Part shown: in pieces, positions 7,536 to 12,995 of the stretch | Layout of the letters: every line of letters begins with the position of its first letter | How positions within the stretch are numbered: the first letter of the stretch is position 1 | Assembly: GCA_002751075.1 (NCBI GenBank) | Contig: NAOQ01000700.1 | Span: forward strand, 23,824 to 36,818 | Reading direction: 5' to 3' | Length of the DNA stretch: 12,995 nucleotides | DNA from: Ichthyophonus hoferi | Lineage: Eukaryota; Opisthokonta; Ichthyosporea; Ichthyophonida; Ichthyophonidae | Notes under the pieces: model-generated | What the model saw: only the letters and a program-made list of their open reading frames with translations | What the model was told of the DNA's origin: nothing | Databases searched by the model: none | Program-made: the position numbers and the translations under genes

Positions 7536-8873
7536 TGATTACAGGAGGAAGAAACTCAGGAACGGGTGGTTAGAGGTCTCTTTTCCTGCTCTGTTAATAT
7601 TAGAATCTTATACTCAACGTGCAAGTGGTACAAGAGTTATTTGTATTAGATCTTTAAATTAGGTTGCCTAGTCTATTCACAATATTTTGGGTAAAACAAC
7701 TATCTTAGACATTATCACCTACCAATGTACATAGGATTAAACCAATTTATACGTGTATATATGTATATACGCATATCTTCACCCTCAATACATCTTCATA
7801 TATACCATAGATCTCTTTTCGTTATACCTAACCTGATGAGGTCCGCCCAGTCGCCGTGGACTTACCGAAAGTTTAGAGAAAAACTAAATCTTTTTTATTT
7901 TAAACTACTTCGTTATGGAGGACCTTTTATTTATGACGTGTTTTTTTTTTTGGAAATTGGCAGTTCGTAATTGATTAATAGTTAGATCGCGATGTTTATC
8001 TTTTAGAATTTCTAAATGAACTATATTTGAACCATTGTAACAAGATGGCTGATCACTGCAGCCCAGTATAAATAGTTTATTTGAACGTGTCCCGTTTTAT
8101 TCTTTCTAATGTACAAAAGCTGCAATTAGGATGGGCCACTTTATACTGTATCCTTTTAGACTGTTGCCCGATATGTGGAATATACGAACACATTTGCTGT
8201 GTATTGTGTGAATAGTTGAACTGTATATTATTAACCAAAGACTCTACATAATAAAGATAACGTAGGTACACATACGTAGTCTGCAGTGACCACAGAATAA
8301 TATGGATCAACTTAAGTTGGTAAGATAAAAGAAAATATTAAATTGTCATTTTATGTATACAATTATTTGCTAATATCAGATTCTATAATATATATACTCG
8401 TATGTGAAAGTAATACTGGTTGTAATTATAATTTCGTCTATTAGTCCATTAGTATTAGCATAGCATAACATGGTTAACGTGATCCTTTTTAAACCCATGA
8501 TCAGCCTCATATAGTGATAATAATACATTACTGTGATAAAGATGCACAGGCTAGCCCTTGCTCAATATATTTCCAATTATTTTGCCTTTAATTTAAACAA
8601 ATATGGATTTCCTTGAGCATTAAAGGTTTTATATGCTCAATATAGCTAGTATTAGTTAAGAAAGACAGTAACTGATCTTAAACAAATGATGATATGGGTT
8701 CAGTATGCTTCAATTGCACATACATTTTGATAAAGTGGTTTTCTCGTGAGTTGTATTGTATACATTCATCGCTCCAGTAAGATTTGTGGCAGTAATAATG
8801 AAGTCATAATTTTCTCGTGACATTGTGATGGCTTTCTGCTGTACACTAAAAGTCCTTTAGTGCAGTATAATAG
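7536..8873. other. 3' flank of the bHLH-PAS gene, no gene recognised
   Basis: AT-rich DNA after the stop codon. It should include the 3' UTR, but its end cannot be fixed: a canonical AATAAA occurs at 8250-8255, over 700 nt after the stop, which is far for most fungi. Short frames on either strand (for example 8077-8310 on the minus strand) have no recognisable domain and AT-driven composition. It also contains the hammerhead-like core at 7833-7886 and a 7-bp hairpin at 8844-8862 (CACTAAA/TTTAGTG, 5-base loop). An 11-base direct repeat, TTTTCTCGTGA, occurs near 8738 and 8811. Confidence 0.6.
7833..7886 (+). ncRNA. Hammerhead-ribozyme-like core, stem I not found
   Basis: CTGATGA (7833-7839) is followed by a possible stem II (GGTCC at 7840-7844 with GGACT at 7858-7862, or GGT with ACC at 7864-7866), then GAAA (7867-7870). 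Next comes a 5-bp stem III (AGTTT 7870-7874 with AAACT 7881-7885) and an A at the cleavage position (7886). This is the order of a type I hammerhead. The bases flanking the core (TAAC before it, AATC after it) do not pair, so stem I is absent and self-cleavage is not supported. It may be chance or a decayed copy. Confidence 0.2.
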
Positions 8874-11640
8874 TCATCTGACTGTACATCTACTGTTGTC
8901 TATTAGAATTGATAATGAAACCAGAGTACGGATCGCTAATGTGTAATGCCGCATCCATTCAATAAGTATATAAATATTACTTTTAGAAAGTATGTCTGGC
9001 TTCTGTGGTGTATAGTATATAGCTTTAGCAATTCCCATTCTTAATAAAGAAGGGCCAACAGAAAAAAGAGCCAAAATTAATTCGACAATGCAAGGCTTGA
9101 GACAAATAAGTTTTATAGAAATATCATTAACGTCAATGTTTAGCATTTCTTAGTTAGAAAATGTATAAACTGATTTTTTTTTCATATTAAAGTACTTTCC
9201 ACTCAGATAGTTTAAATGGCTCAACACAGAAGAAGTACCCCAATTTTTTAAACGCCTGAAGAGGGACAATAAGTCGTGCCATGGCAGTTTGGCCCTGTAT
9301 AAATTATGTTCACTATATGTAGGTTGAAATAGTAGAAGATCGCAGCTTACCAAGAGTTATAAGATTAAAAACCATGAGGTAGGTGCAGTTGACCTTCAAG
9401 AAGTTAGGTTCTTTTAAGCTCTTATCAATATAAGTAACATTGATCTTGGCGATACACAGTTGATAATGTGACATTTGTAAATACTTATTAACAAAAAGAG
9501 CATTAATATCTCTTACAGACGTGCAAAGGCAGTCGGGAATCTCTAGTTATCATTTGTTAAATCCAAGGCATCTGATACACCAATAGAATTAAGGTCTATT
9601 TACTAAATGTGATAGCACATAACAGGAGAGGTAGGCATAGATCTTTTTGTAAAACATGAAACAAATATCCTAAAAGAGTGGTATACCATATTAATGACAA
9701 TATTTGATTTGGAATCTTGCAAAAAAAGCGCCTTTCGTACTGACGCAACTGCTTCTTAGAGACTAGAGACCAGCGTTTGGTTATAAAATTTAATGGCCCA
9801 ATTATAAGTGAGCTATTAAAGTAAAGTACCTACAGTTATTAAATACTACTTATATCTCAGTATATCTTCTCTACATTTTTCTATTTAAAGTCTGACTTAT
9901 GAGGTTGTAGTGCCCAACCAATCTTCATATCCACTTACACTTTTTTTTGCTAACATACCGGCGCATATTGAATGGTATCCTAAAACGCAAGCGTAGATTG
10001 TAGAATAGTACATAAGCCGATGGATTGTCTCTGCACGTTATTATAATTTTACTACTATTGAAATTGCATTATCGTTGTCAACTCAGCGTATGCTTTCATA
10101 GCAATTATAAATTTTACCCTACTGGTGGGTCGCTATCTGTTTGAGCCAATAATTGAAGGCCTAGCGTGCATGCTATTGGATAACACAGTGTGATCATATA
10201 TGAGATCTTTTACATGGTGGATATAGAATAAGTGATCCGCCCATTACCATCCTCATTATTTCCACGTTAGGTAATATTTTAATGGGCTGGGTGTAGACAT
10301 ATCATACCGCATTGTATCACCTCTTTTTACTACCTTGAAACTCAAGGCGAGTCCCATGACCGAATCGAACCGATTTTAAATTAAGATTAAATAATGTCTT
10401 GATCGTCGTCTTTCAACTCCTACGGATAATATATGTAAAACTAGCTGCTGTCCAACGGCTAGTAAATCCATAGTATTGACTTTTGTCGTAAACCTACGCA
10501 AAATTATTATTTATTAAATAATTATGTAAGAGAATTTCTACATATTGTTGTTTTTGTAGTGATATATCTTACCTAGAATACACCAAGTATATAGAAATGC
10601 ACCCTAACATCGCTATCCTCTCGTTACCAATCAGGCTAACGTTTAGAGCGAAATGTCTTTCAAAGCCTGAAATAGCCTTAGATATAACCCAATCATAATA
10701 TCATAGTATTAACTGATGGTTAATGCGCATGGTGAAATAATGTAAATTACAGAGTACGTTAATATAGGCTTCAGGCAGGCAAAACATGCGAACACGAATA
10801 TAACAAAGTAGAGAGGGAATTACTTGTAGGGTGGTGTACAAGTTATCATTTAACTACTACTATTCTACCTCTTCTCAACATAAACTTATTTCAGGTGTGT
10901 ACAAATTTACATACATTTGTAATCTATATAAATTAAAAGCCACTTAGGCACATCTTGTAACATAGTATTTAACATTACGATTTTTAACTTATTTTTCAGT
11001 ATCTTTTTAGCATGGCAGCCGTATGTTTGCAACAGAAGGAAAATGCAAGCTCGTGCAAGTCTGGCGGGACAATGGCATGGATATAAACACATCATCCACA
11101 CTCATTGACTATATAAAAACTTCACATATACTTCACAAACCAACCACTCATACATTACATTTCACCCATATATTTTATATATGTAGTATAGAATGTCAAG
11201 GACACATACACTCATCTTTATAAGCCACGCATATAATCAAAAGCATATAATAGACTTATTGGAACACATCTTAATCCCATATATATACACATTTCCTATA
11301 CATACAATCAGTAAGCAACTACTAAGCAACTACAAAACTTCTATACCTCATTTACTTTCATATTTTGTGCTTCCGGTCTCTGCATACTCTCTAATACTTA
11401 TGGTGGTATTAAATACTTTTATGCATTAAATTAAGTATACATTATATAATTGTGCAGGAGCACTTATTCACACACCTGTATGCAAATATATTATTATATA
11501 TATTATGCCTATTATTCATAGTTTGTGTAGTATACATAGGCTATATATTAGACATATTATACATATCATACATACCATTAGTATTATACTTATTATGCTA
11601 TACATACTATATACACCATACATACTATAAACATGTTTAA
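8874..11640. other. Long AT-rich intergenic stretch, no gene recognised
   Basis: About 2.8 kb read on both strands without a recognised protein block, tRNA, rRNA or transposon end. Two adjoining minus-strand frames (8874-9146 and 9150-9353) of 90 and 67 codons are the longest uninterrupted ones from 8874 to 10900, but neither shows a familiar motif or convincing splice sites. From about 11090 to 11640 the + strand is poor in G and rich in A, C and T with many TATACAT-like units, so its short frames (11193-11429, 11452-11640) are low-complexity. A MAAVCLQQ-like short frame at 11012 runs into a GTATGT donor, but nothing continues it. Confidence 0.6.
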
Positions 11641-11756
11641 AGGAAATTCGCCCTAATTGATACCAAAATACTATTATCCCTTTTTAAAATACCCGGACTA
11701 TAGCCAATAAGCAGGAGACCCTTCAGGTTCTTATCCTATTACCAAGTAATATCAAC
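11641..11756 (+). promoter_or_regulatory. Likely proximal promoter and 5' UTR of the SNW gene
   Basis: The 116 bases before the SNW start codon contain a CCAAT motif at 11704-11708 and a more balanced composition than the G-poor stretch before them. The start context is AACATGG, the same as in the upstream gene. No TATA box stands out and the transcription start cannot be placed. Confidence 0.35.
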
Positions 11757-12877
11757 ATGGCATCATTAGCCAGGTACCTTATATATATATATTGGTTTGA
11801 TTGTGTCTTTTTTTTTTTCCCCACCCTCTCTACTTTATTATTGTTATTAACAACCTATCTATACTCTATTATAGATATAGGATTATTTATTATCTCTTTC
11901 ATTAATTTCTTCTTTTTGGCTTTACTTTACATTATACTCTATATTTTCACCCAATATTATGTTATGTGGGACGGAGTCTTATGCCATACAGTGCATACAT
12001 TCCAGTCTTTTCTCTCTAGCTTAGTACCAGTCAATCCCATCAACCAACCCTTTCATCCTATTTCTGTCCATCTCTATATCTATACCATACCTTTATCTAT
12101 CTACCCATATCTTATTCCCTTTCTCCTCCTTTGTCTTCCCTAACCCCTACCACCCCCTCTATGTTTACAGTGTCCTGCCTGCCCCTACCCGGCCCTTAGC
12201 TACCAAGGTGACGGCGGCACCTGAGTCCAAACAGACTAAAGGAAATGCTCCACCCTACGGCAAGAGAGCTGGCTGGGTGCCTAGGTCACAGGCCGTATGA
12301 AGCCCACCCCCGCCCTCTCTTTCTCTTTCTTCTCTGCTTCCTTAATGATTTATTCCTGTTTTATCACTCTCTCACAATGTCTTATTTCCCTGTATTACTA
12401 TCTGTCGTTCTTGTCTTTAATATATTTTTCTCCCTTTTCTGGCCTTTTTCATTTACATTGTAACACTATCCTACCTACCAACTTGCCTATTTTTCCCTAT
12501 CCTAATTATATTTGCATTAGTGTTGCATTCAATTATAATGCGATATATATAGCCTATAGCCTATAGCCTATAGCCTATTAGTATTCTTAATATGCCCCAC
12601 TTTACCTATTCCTCCAATTAAAACTTTGAGAACATCATCTGCTATGGCCAATTAATTCAAAACAGGTTTTATTTTCTATTACTGGTTGGTGCACGACAAA
12701 CATGGTTTTAAATATGAGTCCACACCAGTTCACATTACCAATATATAATTGGTATAGTAGATATAAGACCATGAAGGCTAAATGGTTTTACAACTTGTCC
12801 AATAGGATTTCGGCGATGGAGGTGCTTTCCCAGAGATTCACGTGGCCCAATACCCTCAAGGCATGGGAAAGAAAAAG
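11757..12877 (+). CDS. SNW domain protein SKIP/Prp45, 5' part, continues past the window
   Basis: Exons 11757-11773, 12171-12294 and 12806-12877 give the first 71 residues; the window ends in intron 3 (donor GTAGGA at 12878). The N-terminus reads MASLASVLPAPTRPL, then APPYGKRAGWVPRSQA, then DFGDGGAFPEIHVAQYP and GMGKKK. These are the family's opening hallmarks (LPAP, PPYGxRxGW, and the near-invariant DFGDGGAFPEIHVAQYP block). SNW proteins act in the nucleus in the activated spliceosome and as transcription co-regulators; they usually have several hundred residues, so most of the gene, including the SNW core, lies to the right. QGMGKK replaces the usual DMGRKK. Intron 1 (11774-12170) and intron 2 (12295-12805) have phases 2 and 0. 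Confidence 0.95.
11774..12170 (+). other. SNW intron 1, pyrimidine-rich
   Basis: Donor GTACCT directly after the fifth codon and acceptor TTTACAG at 12170, preceded by CTAAC at 12139-12143 and a long C/T run. The frame stays open from exon 1 to 12143, so unspliced RNA would read into a hydrophobic low-complexity tail. That open frame is not a protein gene. Confidence 0.85.
12551..12578. repeat. AGCCTAT heptanucleotide tandem repeat, 4 copies
   Basis: Four perfect 7-base units in the middle of SNW intron 2 (12295-12805), followed by a partial unit. It is an ordinary minisatellite-like run. The first half of this intron is otherwise strongly pyrimidine-rich. Confidence 0.95.
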
Positions 12878-12995
12878 GTAGGAGCTCTATATATCTCTTA
12901 TGTTTGTATTCCTGTCCACAGTCATGCTTACGTACATGTTTGTTGTGATCTGTCTTATTCTGTCTCGTTATTTGCTTTCTCTTTCTCTCTCCGCT

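Noticed and set aside
8077-8310. Minus-strand frame with an HPNCSFC string resembling the zinc knuckle at the end of some non-LTR reverse transcriptases
   Set aside because: A single short string without any polymerase or endonuclease block nearby is not enough to call a LINE fragment.
8874-9353. Two adjoining minus-strand frames as a possible split gene or transposon fragment
   Set aside because: No recognisable motif, no convincing splice sites and no terminal repeats around them. Kept only as a test candidate within the gap.
10340-10420. Possible minus-strand tRNA (GAATCGAACC resembles a reversed T-arm/B-box)
   Set aside because: The flanking bases do not form a T-stem, there is no A-box at the right distance, and no acceptor stem or cloverleaf can be drawn.
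11193-11640. Short hydrophobic frames upstream of SNW
   Set aside because: They come from a G-poor, TATACAT-rich stretch where stops are rare by composition. There is no start context or domain.
1-12995. CRISPR array, LTR or other virus-like element, DNA transposon ends
   Set aside because: No regular spaced repeats, no long terminal repeats, and no integrase, polymerase or capsid-like blocks seen on either strand.

Overview
The window is eukaryotic nuclear DNA: AT-rich, with two spliced protein genes on the + strand and a long gap between them in which I find no gene. Exons were recognised by reading conserved protein blocks across GT-AG introns. The introns are mostly 160-650 nt, one is about 1 kb, and many carry a CTAAC-like branch motif shortly before a tidy CAG/TAG acceptor. 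That motif, the A+T-rich intergenic DNA and the form of the SNW gene would suit an early-diverging fungus or another unicellular opisthokont. The first gene, however, has an architecture best known from animals, so I leave the lineage open.

Layout. Positions 1-756 are the 5' flank: a (TA)n tract, a strong GTAAGT donor, and a strong acceptor at 681-682 that suggests an intron in the 5' UTR. Positions 757-7535 hold a complete 12-exon gene. Its 734-residue product runs from a short acidic N-terminus to a bHLH domain very like ARNT/BMAL, PAS-A, PAS-B, a short leucine-rich coiled coil, a long polar disordered tail and a cysteine-rich cluster near the C-terminus. All exon phases join without conflict, although no single reading frame shows the gene. 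Positions 7536-11756 are about 4.2 kb with no recognised gene, but with a hammerhead-ribozyme-like core at 7833-7886 and a few small inverted repeats. From 11757 to the right edge is the 5' part of a second gene, the SNW/SKIP (Prp45) spliceosome and transcription cofactor, with three exons visible before the window ends in an intron.

How they relate. The first gene should encode a sequence-specific transcription factor that dimerises through HLH, PAS and coiled coil, and is predicted to bind CACGTG. SNW/SKIP is a general splicing factor and co-regulator. They are about 4.2 kb apart on the same strand, and nothing here shows that they work together. The item of greatest interest is the ARNT-like bHLH-PAS gene. 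No mobile element, virus fossil, CRISPR array, tRNA or rRNA was found.
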